64,000 bases of DNA from Congeria kusceri (GCA_027627225.1 JAPFQT010000081.1:327501-391500); one strand, 5' to 3'. Shown: positions 46,785 to 59,626, counted from the first letter of the stretch. Translations and numbers: made by a program. Notes: generated by a model from the letters alone, not told the origin.

Positions 46785-47935
46785 AATTATTTGACCTTTT
46801 ACCTTAATTAGTGACCTTGAAGTTTCAGCTACAGACCTGGTTCTTAAATGCCACATGTCGTCTCATAATGCTTATCACTTCTGCCAAGAAATTTGAAAAT
46901 GCTTCCATGCCAGGCAAAATTATATTTCGGTCAAAGTCAATGACTTAAACGCTTATATTTGACCTTCAAGTGTGACCTTGACCTTGGACCAAAGGTTGTT
47001 GCACGACACATGCTGTCTCATAATGCTTATCACTTCTGTCAAGTAATTTGAACATTCTTTCATGCCATACAAAATTATGCTCCGACAGAGTCCATGGTAT
47101 TAATTCTTATATTTGACCTTTGACCTTTAAGTGTGACCATGACCTCGGGCCTAGTTGTTACACAGGACACACCATCTTATAATGGGTATCACCATCACCA
47201 TCTGCGAAGTTATTGAAAAATCCTTCAATGCTGGACAGTAATTGCCTGGACAAGAATCTTAACATATATACATTAACTTGATCTTTGATCTTTAAGTGTG
47301 ACCTTGACCTTGGGATAAAGCATATGATTGTTGCACGCCACACTCCGCTGCATGATGCTTATCGCTTGAACCAAGTTATTTGAAAATTCTTCCCTGCTGG
47401 ATAATATTATGCTCCCATCAGGGTCTATGACTTAAATTTTTATATTTGACCTTGGACCTTTAAGTGTGACCTTGACTTTGGACCAAGGGACCTGGTTTTT
47501 GCGCGCGACACACCATCTTAATGCTTAGCCCTTCTGCCAAGTTATTTGAAAATGCTTCTCTGCTGGGCAAAATTATGCTCCGGACTGTATCTACAGCTTA
47601 AATTCTTATATTTGAAATTTGACCTTTAAGTGTAACCTTGACCTTGAACCTAGAGAATTGGTTCTTGCCCACGACACACCGTTGCACGATGCTTAACACT
47701 TGTGCTAAGTTATTTGAAATTCCTTCTATGCTGAACAAAATTATGCTCCGGACAGGGTCTATGGCTTAAATTCTCATATTTGACCTTTGACCTTTAAGTG
47801 TGACTTTGAAGTTGGACATAGGAACCAGGTCCTTGTGAGTGACATGCCGTCTCATTATGCTTAAGATTTCTGAAAATCATCCAATGCTGGACAAAGTTAT
47901 TGACCAGACAAAAATCCGAACATACGAACATACAT
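46785..47935 (+). repeat. ~165-bp tandem repeat, family T (about seven units)
   Basis: Units contain 'tttaagtgtgaccttgacct', 'gcacgacacaccgtct', 'aatgcttatcacttctgcca' and 'aaaattatgctccggacag'. Perfect TGACCTTTGACCT lies at 47114-47126 and 47781-47793. The block runs directly into the 60-bp satellite. A further copy starts at 63958 and continues past the window end. Confidence 0.88.
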
Positions 47936-47939
47936 ACAC

Positions 47940-49433
47940 ACTTACATATGTATGTACCCATGGACAGGGTGAACACTATAAGCCCGAACATACATACACA
48001 CTTACATATGTACATACCCATGGACAGGGTGAACACTATAAGCCCGAACATACATACCCACTTACATACGTACATACCCATGGACAGGGTGAACACTTTA
48101 AGCCCCAACATACATACACACTTACATACGTACGTACCCATGGACAGGTGAACACTATAAGCCCAAACATACATACCCACTTACATATGTACGTACCCAT
48201 GGACAGGGTGAATACTATAAGCCCCAACATACATACACACTTACATACGTACATACCCATGGACAGGGTGAACACTATAAGCCCCAACATACATACACAC
48301 TTACATACGTACATACCCATGGACAGGGTGAACACTATAAGCCTGAACATACATACACACTTACATACGTATGTACCCATGGACAGTGTGAACACTATAA
48401 GCCCGAACATACATACACACTTACATACGTACGTGCCCATGGACAGGGTGAACACTATAAGCCCGAACATACATACACACTTACATACGTACGTACCCAT
48501 GGACAGGGTGAACACTTTAAGCCCCAACATACATACACACTTACATACGTACGTACCCATGGACAGGTGAACACTTTAAGCCCAAATATACATACCCACT
48601 TACATATGTACGTACCCATGGACAGGGTGAACACTATAAGCCCCAACATACATACACTCCTTCATACATACGTACCCATGGACAGGGTGAATACTATAAG
48701 CCCCAACATACATACACACTTACATACGTACATACCCATGGACAGGGTGAACACTATAAGCCCCAACATACATACACACTTACATACGTACATACCCATG
48801 GACAGGGTGAACACTATAAGCCCCAACATACATACACACTTACATACGTACATACCCATGGACAGGGTGAACACTATAAGCCCGAACATACATACACACT
48901 TACATACGTACGTACCCATGGACAGGGTGAACACTTTAAGCCCCAACATACATACACACTTACATACGTACGTACCCATGGACAGGGTGAACACTATAAG
49001 CCCGAACATACATACACACTTACATATGTACGTACCCATGGACAGGGTGAATACTATAAGCCCCAACATACATACACACTTACATACATACGTACCCATG
49101 GACTGGGTGAACACTATAAGCCCCAACATACATACACACTTACATACGTACGTACCCATGGACAGGGTGAACACTATAAGCCCGAACATACATACATATT
49201 TACATACGTACGTTCCCATGGACAGGGTGAACACTATAAGCCCGAACATACATACACACTTACATACGTACATACCCATGGACAGGGTGAACACTATAAG
49301 CCTGAACATACATACACACATACGTATGTACCCATAGACAGGGTGAACACTATAAGCCCGAACATACATACACACTTACATACGTACGTACCCATGGACA
49401 GGGTGAACACTATAAGCCCGAACATACATACAC
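47940..49433 (+). repeat. 60-bp satellite array (about 25 units)
   Basis: The unit is 'cccatggacagggtgaacac', 'tataagcccgaacatacata', 'cacacttacatacgtacgta'. Units are 90-100% alike, with one-base deletions near 48147 and 48566. Because the unit is a multiple of three, long open frames exist on both strands (20-residue repeats such as MDRVNTISPNIHTHLHTYVP). I do not regard them as genes. Confidence 0.97.
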
Positions 49434-49885
49434 ATTCTAACAAGGCATAAGCTCTCTTTATGAGTAATAATACATCCATCATCTTGGCACATAGTACCAA
49501 ATCATAGCTGCCAAGAAATGTCTTAGAATAATAGCAACAGATACACTGGTTTAGCTTAACAACTTGACTATGAAATGAGCTGGATATACAGAGGCCAAGA
49601 TACTGAATTTGATTGATTCGTAGTCCTTTTTACATCATCATAGTACATAATATCATTTATGACAGATGTTCTTCCTTGCAATAAAGAAAGACCTGATACA
49701 ACAGTACACTCCCTAAATTACTGAATTTGCCCACAAAAAAAGCATGGAAAACATATTTTTATGAACACCCAAAACATGAAAAATTCTACCGCTAAATTGA
49801 AGAAACTTCGACTAAATAATATTTTATTTGCTTCAAGTGGAGGACAACACTGCTACTTGATAAGAAAATTACAAAAATAAAATGT
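49434..49885. other. Unassigned spacer
   Basis: No supported feature. Confidence 0.4.
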
Positions 49886-50150
49886 TATAAACATATCCTC
49901 GACCTACACTCTAGAACTTAGGCTAATTATAAACATATCCTCGACCTACACTCTAGACCTTAGGCTAATTATAAACATATCCTCGACCTACACTCTAGAC
50001 CTTAGGCTAATTATAAACATATCCTCGACCTACACTCTAGACCTTAGGCTAATTATAAACATATCCTCGACCTACACTCTAGACCTTAGGCTAATTATAA
50101 ACATATCCTCGACCTACACTCTAGAACTTAGGCTAATTATAAACATATGT
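49886..50150 (+). repeat. 42-bp tandem array (six units)
   Basis: 'ataaacatatcctcgaccta' plus 'cactctagaccttaggctaa' plus 'tt', nearly perfect. A single, diverged copy with the same left and right flanks is at 6113-6172. Confidence 0.95.
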
Positions 50151-51199
50151 TCTCATAGTGGAAGATACTGTTGTATTTGTCATATATGTCTAATACATTC
50201 TAATTTTCATTCATGCCAGCAATTATTTTCTTACACTGCTAATTTGTTAAAATGGCCAGACAAATTCAGTTAACAATTATCTTAATTAACGTCGATTATT
50301 TTGGATATGGAGCTGTACGATTGGTTTATTCAAGGTATAGATATTAATAATAATTGAATTCATCTCAAATTAATTTTGAGGTCCTAGAAGTTTTCTTATG
50401 GTGTCCAAAAATCTGGGTTACGAAAAGTCTCCTTACATAGGTCAGGACCGAAAAATCTGGGGTCTGAGAAGTTACATAACCGATCATCTTGGCCCTCTGT
50501 TATGTTAAAGGTAAAAATGATATCTCAATATTAATTTCAACACCTTCGTCTGTTTTAAAGACATTTCTTGTTTCTTATATATTACTTCCAATAGAAAAAT
50601 ATATTGATATACCGTAATTTAATATGTATCTATATATTTACAGGAAATGCTGTCGATATGCCCCCTTTAAAATCTTTGTGTGACAGAAATCAGCAATATG
50701 TTACTATGCTACAGTGACCAAGGGCACATAAGTACACTATAGTAGATTGAACCTATTTATTTTAGGCCAGAGTTTTTTTATTTCTTGGTTCTCTGACATT
50801 TTTGGAAAAGTGTCCAGTTGGAGCGGGGAAAAAATAAAAAATAAAAAACAACAACACAGAATTTAGTAAATTAATGACTAGAATTTCACAAATGTAAACA
50901 GGCTTTGATATTAAAATCTTTATGCATTATTACTTACAAAAATCATATTACACAACATTAACTTAATCACTGCATGATAACCATGACATTCACAAGGTCA
51001 TTGTTATGATACCGGTCGTCTGGTCTATTCCATCGGCCTGTTTCTATATGTAATCTATGACATAAAACACATAATTTTGTAATTCGAAATTTTTTGCAGC
51101 TAACTATAACATGTGGTCTTTATGAATGATACTAATTATGGTGACAGCTGATTTAAAGGTTTCGCGAAGTCTCATATATGAACACGAATTCGGGCTAAA
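50151..51199. other. Unassigned DNA
   Basis: No supported gene or repeat. Confidence 0.4.
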
Positions 51200-51225
51200 T
51201 ATGTTTAAAATGAAAGCTATAAATA

Positions 51226-52642
51226 CAGTACAGCTCACGTGAAACCAACAAAACACTCGGCTACGCCGCGGACATAATTTTTCTACCGCGGCGAATCGCC
51301 GCGGCGAAATGCCGCACGCCACGGCGAATCGCCGAGGCAACAAAACACTCGGCTACGCCGCGGACATAATTTTTCTACCGCGGCGAATCGCCACGGCGAA
51401 ATGCCGCACGCCACGGCGAATCGCAGAGGCACTCGGCATCGATCCGCGGATTGCCGCCGTGTCCATTCACGCGGCGGGACACCGAGGAGATATTTTACAC
51501 TTTATACATGTACAATGTACATGTATAGTGTGTAACTGTACTGTCTGCATATACGCATGTTCAAACAATATGTTATAATTAGGAGATAATTGTCATCGCT
51601 AACAAAACAACATTTAAAGTTATTGGTACAATTAAATCTTGGTTCTTGACGTGGCTTCAAACTGCTAATTATCTCAGCTCAAACATGTTGGCGAAAACAA
51701 CATCTATGTGCGAAAACGGCTACTTTGCGTCCTGCACGTCTTGTATTTACATTTTAAAAGTTCATCATGTCAAAATAAGTATTAACACCAACTTAAAGCA
51801 AATTAAATTGCCCTCTGATATAAGTTTCGTATCTTGATCAATATCAGTTGCAAAACGATCAATTTATAAAACGCTGACTTTGTCGACAATGACGCTCCAC
51901 CCACTGAATTTCCGCTGACACGCTGACCTCGCGTTATCTGTATATCTGCTTTGTCATTTGCGGATTGTAAAGTTCACATGAATATTAATGCGCGTTCTTG
52001 AATTATTTTTAGAAATGATGAAATTTCTATACTATATTCCCCAATACTAATTCGGAGCAAAGAACACGTGTACGCTGTAGCGAACGCCTAGTAACAAAGT
52101 TATTTTTAGCAGTTGGTGTCGAAAATCTATAGTAATTTTTACGTGACATAAATTTACCAAATAATACACTTATAACAATTAGATTATTGTGAACCGGTGC
52201 CAAATGCTATATATTTTTTCATAACACAAAATTTTACCACAGAAAATATTGATATCACAACAACTGCAACAATATAAAAATGTAAATTTTATGTATCACT
52301 TGAGAATGTCGCAAAAACGGGTTTTAAATCGAATTACGGCAAGTTTTACGTACACTGTACTTTGAAAACAACAACACAGTAAAAGTAATTGTTTCGGAAT
52401 ATACATGTACATGTAATTGAATTATTTAACAAGGTGATACGCGGGATGCCTCGGCATCATGCCGCGGATTTCCTCGGCGAACAGACGCGGATTGCCGCGG
52501 CAAACAGACGCGGATTGTCTCGGCGAATAGACGCGGATTTTCTCGGCGAACAAACGTGGCCACGATGGTAGACTCCGCGTCGACTCGCTGCCTTTGAACG
52601 TCGCGGATCGCGGAATTTGTTGGTTTCGCGTGAGCTGTACTG
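51226..52642. mobile_element. TIR element X with GC-rich subterminal arrays
   Basis: 27-bp terminal inverted repeats (left 51226-51252, right 52616-52642) have one mismatch; ends read CAGTACAGCTCACG. TA flanks both sides, suggesting Tc1/mariner-type mobilisation. A 92-bp tandem duplication fills the left arm (51246-51429) with CCGCGGCGAATCGCCG-type words. The right arm has ~25-bp units of 'gcgaacagacgcggatt'. The 800-base middle is AT-rich without a transposase. Outside, a 21-bp direct repeat (51200-51220 and 52643-52663) flanks the insertion. Confidence 0.75.
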
Positions 52643-52663
52643 TATGTTTAAAATGAAAGCTAT

Positions 52664-55600
52664 GTATTTGGATTGATTTTTATATCGATCAGGATCTAAA
52701 TAAAATTTAGAAATTTTTTAGAATAGTGAAAGATACTGTTGGATTTATCAACCAAATATTCAGAAATTAAGTGCATTTTTAATTCGTACAATATCAACTT
52801 CTGAGACTTCTGATTGGGTTGGTTTAATCTAAAAAAAAGTCTTTAAAATATAAATCTTAACATCATAAAGTTTATATAGATCTATATATTTTTATCCCCC
52901 CCACCATCAATCAGGTGGGGGCATATTGTGTTGGCCCTATCCGATACTGTTCTGTTCACGCTAGGCCACTACAATAATCATAGGTTAGCTATGTGACGTA
53001 ATGGAATCGTCAAAATTTTGGAAAATAACTTCCGACGTAGTTCAGAAAGAATCTTCAATCTTGAAAATACAAACTCAATTCAATGTGTTAGACATCATGA
53101 AAAAAATGTTTTCGATGGAAGTGTAAGCAAGAATCTCAAGAAGAAAAATATGCAGTAGAATGCCTACTGTACGGTATGAACAAATGTGTCCTCTTTTAAA
53201 TAGGTTGTATTTCTAGCAACATCGTGAAAAAATGGAAAGTGGCAGTGCTGGTAAATACCGTATTTTGGGCTAGGAAAATCACATCATTGGAAAGAGTGTC
53301 GAACTAGTATAGTGTGTTATGATTATTTCAAATCGAACATCAGTTGATCTAATACATGTTGTATTATTGAAATATCAAATCAGGTAAGATTTTTTATCTG
53401 CTATTAGATCTAATGCATGTAGAAAGTATTTACCTTCAAATATAAGCCGATAATGCTAGCAATGTTCTTAATTGTTTTATTTAGTAGTAATAACAAAAAC
53501 TGAACGACACGGTTGAATGCGTGTTAACAGTCGTGTTCTGTTGGATGACTGGTGTTAAGTGCATTAACAACAGACAGTAAACTGCAAGTGCAGCGACATC
53601 ATTGAGCCACGAATGACAAGTTGCTTACTAATCAATTAAGAATTTCACTTAAAAGCCAATTTCCCTGTGATACCGCCGATGCAGGCAAAAGTAACACCTA
53701 TACGTCGCCTTTTCAGGCAAAAATAATGAAAACCAAACAATTAACTAGGAAGGATTGTCAAAGTTCTCGATATGTGACAAACTGTGTTAAAAATCGGCTA
53801 CGGAGCAACGAATAACAAACTTATGTTGTCAGATCATACGCAAAAATATGAGTATCTTTCATAATATTTTATTAAAAAAACATGTTCTTCTGTCTGCCCG
53901 TTAGTTCATTTTGATGAGCAAAAGCACAGTGTAAAGCACATTTGCAGACAATTGATGAGCATGAGTGTGTACGTGTAAGTTACTTAAAACATTCATTTCA
54001 AAAAGAGAAACTTCGGTAAATCATTAATGCAAATATTTTTCTATGTGTGTGCATTGGAATGTAGTCAGCTACTGATTTTACAAGTTGAAAGATATTCAAG
54101 ACATATATAACATTGAATGTCAAATACGTATTTAGTGGTCAGGCACATCAAACAGGGACAATTTTCTGCCAAAACAGGTGCATGACATACAGATGAACCA
54201 GCATGTCTTTCGAACATAATTTGTCAAAACAAGTGCATTTGATGATGGCGATCATTATGATGACGATGATGATATGCAAAGATTTATTATATATCTTTGA
54301 TACGGATCTGTAGCTGATCTATGCAGACACATAGACATCATGGGGTTACAACTGCACAATCAAAAGTTTACGCCCCCCTAACGCTAAATCATAGATCGCC
54401 CCTGCGCCAGAGCCATTTATTTATATAGATAGTAGTGTAAATATACACAGATTTACTGTGCCAGTGAGTTGTCATTTCTTTGATGTGTTTTACCTTTTTC
54501 GGGAAAAAGATTATTAATCAAGAGCATGGTCAAGTTTCAATGCTCAATAATGCTCTATATCTATCCAATGTAGACTACGACGCTTACTGATGTTAAGCAC
54601 GTATTGCACGTGATAAACATACAGAAAGCGTTGTTCCGTCCCACATATAATGGACGCTTCCACAAATGTCTATCATAATCAAATTATTTTTGTTCAATTT
54701 TATCCAATCTTTTCAATTGGATATCACATGTTTAGCAATTAAAATATTTCGCACAGGAGAGCATGTGGTATTTTTTGTGATATTCAAATAAACTTGTGTT
54801 TATGTTTGTGATATTAATGAATGGAAATTATTCCTCTACAATATTTGTGACCGAATTTAAACTATTCGTGGATAGGTATATATGCGGATCGTGTTACTCT
54901 AATACCACGAATGTGGTAATGAAACTTACTGACAAGCTTTCATGAAGTGTAGCATCATTGCAGCATATTTTCTTCGATTGTTTATTCCCTGAGTGAATAG
55001 GCATATCGTTCTTAAATGGAAAATGTAGATTTTCTGCATATCATAAAAATATTTAATTTTCACACGAACAACTATTCACGTTTTTCACCATCATTCAATT
55101 TAGATTATTTTTCTTAAAGTAAGGATATCTCAGTTCTCTGCGCTACTAAATTTAATACATATAAAATAGTTTCTTTTTGAAATGAATAAGTACAGATTTA
55201 TTAAACTGATAGTAAATATATATTAATATATACTAAACTGTGGTATTATCTTTGCTTCTTCGTATTGAATACAGTGTAGATGTAAATTATAAAATACGAA
55301 GGTCCGGTCATGTCCATTACCGCGCAATAGGATTTGAGAAGAACAATGTCTACTTTAAAAATGAATACCGGACTAATTCAGTTTGAAACACTTAATTGAT
55401 AAACTAGATTAACAGTTTAATCTAACTATAAAAATCATACTATCAAAAATAAGACGTTTTTATCGCAAAGCCGACCATCTTCGAAGTCTGATACTGCGAC
55501 ATGTGTTGTTGTTTTCTTGAATCTGATGTATGCATGTTAAAATTTCCGTATGTAAGAGTTCAACTAACATTTTATTCAATATTATATCCTTGCCTGCTTT

Positions 55601-55690
55601 AGAATGATCCGAATTGTAAAAAATAACAACACATTTTTTTTTCTCTAAAATGCGGGATTGTCGGAAAAGGCTGAACTTTCAGTGTAATAT
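52664..55690. other. Gene-free AT-rich DNA with minor repeats
   Basis: 53660-53730 resembles part of the intron-1 repeat at 34930-35000 ('gcaaaagtaacacctatacg', 'tcgccttttcaggc'). A short (GAT)n tract is at 54242-54272. No gene supported. Confidence 0.45.
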
Positions 55691-55869
55691 TTCCAATCAT
55701 TGAATTTTTTTTTTTTTTTTTTTTTTTTTTGTCAGATACACTTTATTCGCCAATATGCATAATACAGTACATACAGTACATATGCAGTAATAGTTCAATA
55801 CGGTACAAGCATATCATGTGACAATAATGCCTGCCAAAGCTATAACAATTACAAACATATAAAATAGAA

Positions 55870-56165
55870 TAGTTAGGAAGGTAGGTCAATATCACAAAAA
55901 AGACTCCTGAAATTCTCACATACTTTTATAAAAATTGGATAAGACGTGTTTCTTGAATAACTGCAAAGGCTAGTTAACAACTATTCCGTGAGACCGTGAG
56001 TTGTTGAGGTTACCATTTTATGTTAACAAAGAAAAGAAAAAATAAAACGTTTTATTTGGAGACAAAAATGTTATACTTTTCAGATGATTTACAAGTCGGT
56101 GCCAATAAAAAAGTTTTACAATCATCACTAAAATCACTATCATCCAAGTTATGATAATGCAAATA
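55870..56165 (-). repeat. Tandem duplicate of the LINE-B 3' coding end
   Basis: Matches 56169-56440 with about 75-80% identity by eye, e.g. 'gtcaatatcacaaaa', 'ataactgcaaaggctagtt', 'gttgttgaggttacca', 'gttttattt.gagacaaaaa'. It lies after the stop codon and is itself not open. Confidence 0.75.
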
Positions 56166-56171
56166 AAAAGG

Positions 56172-56552
56172 TTAAGAAGGTAAATCAATATCACAAAAAG
56201 ACTCCACCAATACCCACGAACTTTTATAAATGTCGGGTAAATGTGTTTTTTGCATAACTGCAAAGGCTAGTTTGCAACTATTTCGTAGACCATGAATTGT
56301 TGGGGTTACCAATTTACGTTTACAAAGATAAATATACCGTTTTATTTCAAGACAAAAAATGTTATATTTTTCAGATTGTTTACCAATTGATCCCAACACA
56401 AAGGTTTTGCAATCAAAACTAAAATTACTATCAATGTTTCTAATAGCAGACGTTATGTCATTAAGTAACAATTCTATGACATTACAACTCCAAAATAAAT
56501 GAAAAAGTGTTTCTGTTTCTGTCTTACAGAAAGTACATTTGTCTGAGTCACA
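56172..56552 (-). pseudogene. LINE-B ORF2, C-terminal zinc-knuckle part
   Basis: Continuation of the split ORF2: CDSDKCTFCKTETETLFHLF, then WSCNVIELL, the C-x2-C...H...C motif seen at the end of L1/Tx1 ORF2 proteins, and about 100 more residues to a stop at 56172. It is in the correct frame to follow the upstream part if the inserted element and one TA are removed. Confidence 0.8.
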
Positions 56553-56554
56553 TA

Positions 56555-57666
56555 CACTACGTCTAGCGTGATTTCTGCCTTCTGCGACGCACCACCGTGA
56601 TTCAGCCCAGCGTGACACACTACTATAGTCACCGCGATACACCGTGGAACACTGTGGAACGCGGTGATGTCGCCGTGGCGAATCGCGGTGACCGCGGTGA
56701 CAGTCTCAATCAAAAATGTTGATAAGAAATCGCCGTGGATCGCGGTGATTTTAGCGAGTCATAATTTCACATTGAGCTTTTTAAAAAATATTTTACATTT
56801 TATTTCAGGTACGACCAAGAACATGGTTTTCGGAAAATACGGAACATTATGACAAAACGGGAAAATGAAAATATGCGTCAGTCAAATCACAAAGACCTCA
56901 TCAAATTCGTTGTCCGATTCTATGACAAATCTTTGCATTTTTAATATGACTATCAAAACAATTGATTAACATGTCGGTAAAAAACGTGATTTTATAACAA
57001 TGATTGACATAACCAACACCTTTGTTCTCTGTAAAAGTTCGAAAGGCGGAGCTATGCACGTGCTCTTTCATAATAGGACGCTTGCCACTGAGTAACAAAC
57101 GCGATTGGTTAAGCATGTCGCTTCTCTAAACAAAAGAAGCCAATTTTATCGCCGAGAAAGGTGTTATTTTATGGTTTCTTGTCGGCTTTACTTTGAAGAC
57201 GTCAAACTGTCAATTCACGCAGATTGCGAATTTTCGCGAGACTTGTATTAATGCCCTTGACTCATTGTTTACGATTTCACAACACAACTGCGAACATGGA
57301 ACTTCGGAATAAATTATCAAAATAAAAAAGAGATCAAAATAAAAAAGATTAAAGTTGCAAACTGTGATTATATTAATTGGTAAGTATCGGTTAATAGAAG
57401 ACGATTTGTACTTTGCGAATAGTATACGGTCTGAAATATCGAACTGTACTTGTTCATTCACATGTACCTGTATTTCACCGCGACCCACCGCGACCGCAGT
57501 GGTCCACCGTGAGATTGATTTCCCGATAACGCCCGCGGTGCTCACCCACTATCACCGCGATTCTATCGCGATGGAACCACCTTTTAATCGCGGTGATTTT
57601 CCACGCTGACGAAAAATTGTCCACGGTGGGTCTGTGTTTTAGGCAGAAATCACGCTAGACGTAGTG
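56555..57666. mobile_element. TIR element Y inserted in LINE-B
   Basis: 1112 bp with perfect 26-bp terminal inverted repeats (56555-56580 and 57641-57666; ends CACTACGTCTAGCGTGATTT) and a TA duplication (56553-56554, 57667-57668). Subterminal regions are GC-rich and full of CACCGCG/CGCGGTG words; the centre is AT-rich. No transposase was seen, so it is non-autonomous. The 111- and 84-residue open frames inside have no domain. Confidence 0.92.
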
Positions 57667-59626
57667 TATCATCATTTTATTTAACAATTTATTTGTAGCT
57701 AGGATATTGTGAGTCAGTCTTACTTGGAACCATTGACTGTATGAATCTTTTGTGGTTTTAAAAACCCATGCATGTAAACTTTTCCACTCTGAACTATCAA
57801 TACTAAAAAGGCTATTCCACTTTGCTTGGCAGGTTGGTGTTTCAATGTTGTGTATTAAAACATTATAAATAAAACTGTTATTTTTACTGTGACATAATAA
57901 AGGCTTAATATATCCAGGAATGATAGGAAAACAACAGTCATTATTAATAGATGTGATGTCCTTGAGTTTTAGCGAACATAAGTATTTTTTAATAGATTGT
58001 ATCATTCCTTCAAATTGTAGAAAATTTACACTAACACCAAGTTTTTGTTCGAATTCCCTTCTATTTATAAATGTTCCATTGTAATTCATGATGTCTTTAA
58101 CAAATCTTATTCCTTTGTTATACCAACTTTGAACATAAAACGGTCGCTGTCCTATTTTAAACTTATGGTTAAAGAATAGTGGAAGTTCCTGGAATTTGAT
58201 GATATTGTCTATTGGTAAAACCTCAATAAAATCCGCAAATGATAAGAAAACATCTTTCCAAAATGGGTTGAACATCTTTGTTGCGCATGTTTCAATATAA
58301 TACTTCCCAAAGTTAAATATTTTATCTAGTTCAAGTATATTTGTCAAAACAAATCCATAACATTTGCTACAGTAGCCTGTAACTAGTCTATGTACCCAGA
58401 GTATTTTTAACTTTTTAACATACGCACAGACATCAACCATTCTTAAACCTCCATTTTCATAGTCTTTAATAAGAACACTGCCTTTTATCCTTGATTGGCC
58501 TTGCCAAACAAAGTCATAAAACATATTATTGATTCTATTTAAAATTTGTGTATTTGGTGTTGGTAATGTGGAAAATAAGTTTGTTAGAAGCGGTAATAAA
58601 AGAGATTTGACAACTGTTATTCTGCCAATTGGTGTAAGCGATCTTCTATTCCAAAATTTAATACATTTTTCAATACTTTGTATTTTATCATTAAAATTCA
58701 AAGGCACCATATTTTCCAAGTCTATATGAAACTGAATGCCAAGTAGTTTAAAACTATTGATCCCCCAAACCAATTTCCATTTCGTTTTTATCGAGCGAGT
58801 GCTATATTTTAAAGAACCAATCCAAATAACATACGTTTTGTCAAAATTTACTTTTAAACCGGAGTATTGGGAAAATTGATGTAAAATATCGAGGGTTATA
58901 TGAACTGTGTGCTCACTTCCATCTAACAATAATGTTGTATCATCTGCAAACTGTGTTATTTTATATTCTATGCCATTGATAAAAATACCTTTGATGTTCT
59001 TGTTATTTCTTATTTTTATGGATAGAATTTCAGCACATAAAATAAATAAATATGGACTAATTGGATCCCCCTGTCTACACCCACGGCCTATAATAAAGAA
59101 TTCGGAAAGGAAGCCATTCAATTGTACAGCAGTAGAAGTGTTATGATAAAACAGTGATATCCACTTAATGAAACTTGGACCAAAATTTAAAAAGGAGAGT
59201 GTTTTGAATATGAAATCAAAAGATAGAGTATCAAATGCTTTTTCGAAGTCTATCATCATCAGTAATCCAGGTATATTATGTTTTTCGGTAAAGTTCATAA
59301 TATCATATACTAGACGAATATTTTCACCAATGAATCTTCCCTTTACAAAACCTGTCTGGTCTTTACTTATAAGATGATCTAAAACAGACTTCAGTCTTGC
59401 AGCTATGGTTCCAGAACCCAGTTTGTATACAATATTTAATAAAGTAATAGGTCTCCAATTTTTTAAAAACTGTTTTGGTTTGTTTTCTTTCGGAATACAT
59501 GTAATAATTCCTTGCTTCTGTGTTATAGACAGTTCTCCATTTAGAAATGAAACATTTAAAGATCTCACTACAAAATGACCAATTTTCCCCCAAAATACTT
59601 TGAATTTGCAACATGCAACAACACAA
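57667..59626 (-). pseudogene. LINE-B ORF2, reverse transcriptase part
   Basis: The open frame begins at the truncation (the read-in includes FKVFWGKIGHFVVRSLNV) and runs through GIITCIPKENKP, WRPITLLN, QTGFVKGRFIGENIR, MIDFEKAFDTL, GCRQGDPISPYLF and FADDTTLLLD. These motifs place it in the L1/Tx1 group. The later thumb region and a 'WQGQSRIKG...L..GGL' segment are intact. It runs into the inserted element and stops at a TAG supplied by that element's inverted repeat (57655). ATG at 59568 is internal, not a true start. Confidence 0.85.

Larger units (their letters stand above)
55703..59626 (-). mobile_element. LINE-B: 5'-truncated L1/Tx1-like copy
   Basis: The minus strand carries the reverse transcriptase and C-terminal part of an ORF2, a 3' UTR, AATAAA (55742-55747) and a 26-nt poly(A) tail (T run 55705-55730). 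'aatcattg' occurs on both flanks (55695-55702 and 59627-59634), as expected for a target duplication. The endonuclease and ORF1 are missing through 5' truncation. A TIR element (56555-57666) later split it. The poly(A) tail and RT motifs separate it from LINE-A. Confidence 0.8.

Noticed and set aside
47839..49375. Long open frames (up to 256 codons) on both strands of the 60-bp array
   Set aside because: They arise because the unit length is a multiple of three; the peptides are pure 20-residue repeats and overlap on both strands.
57210..57609. 111- and 84-codon open frames inside element Y
   Set aside because: Opposite-strand overlap, no motif of any transposase, GC-rich word array in part.
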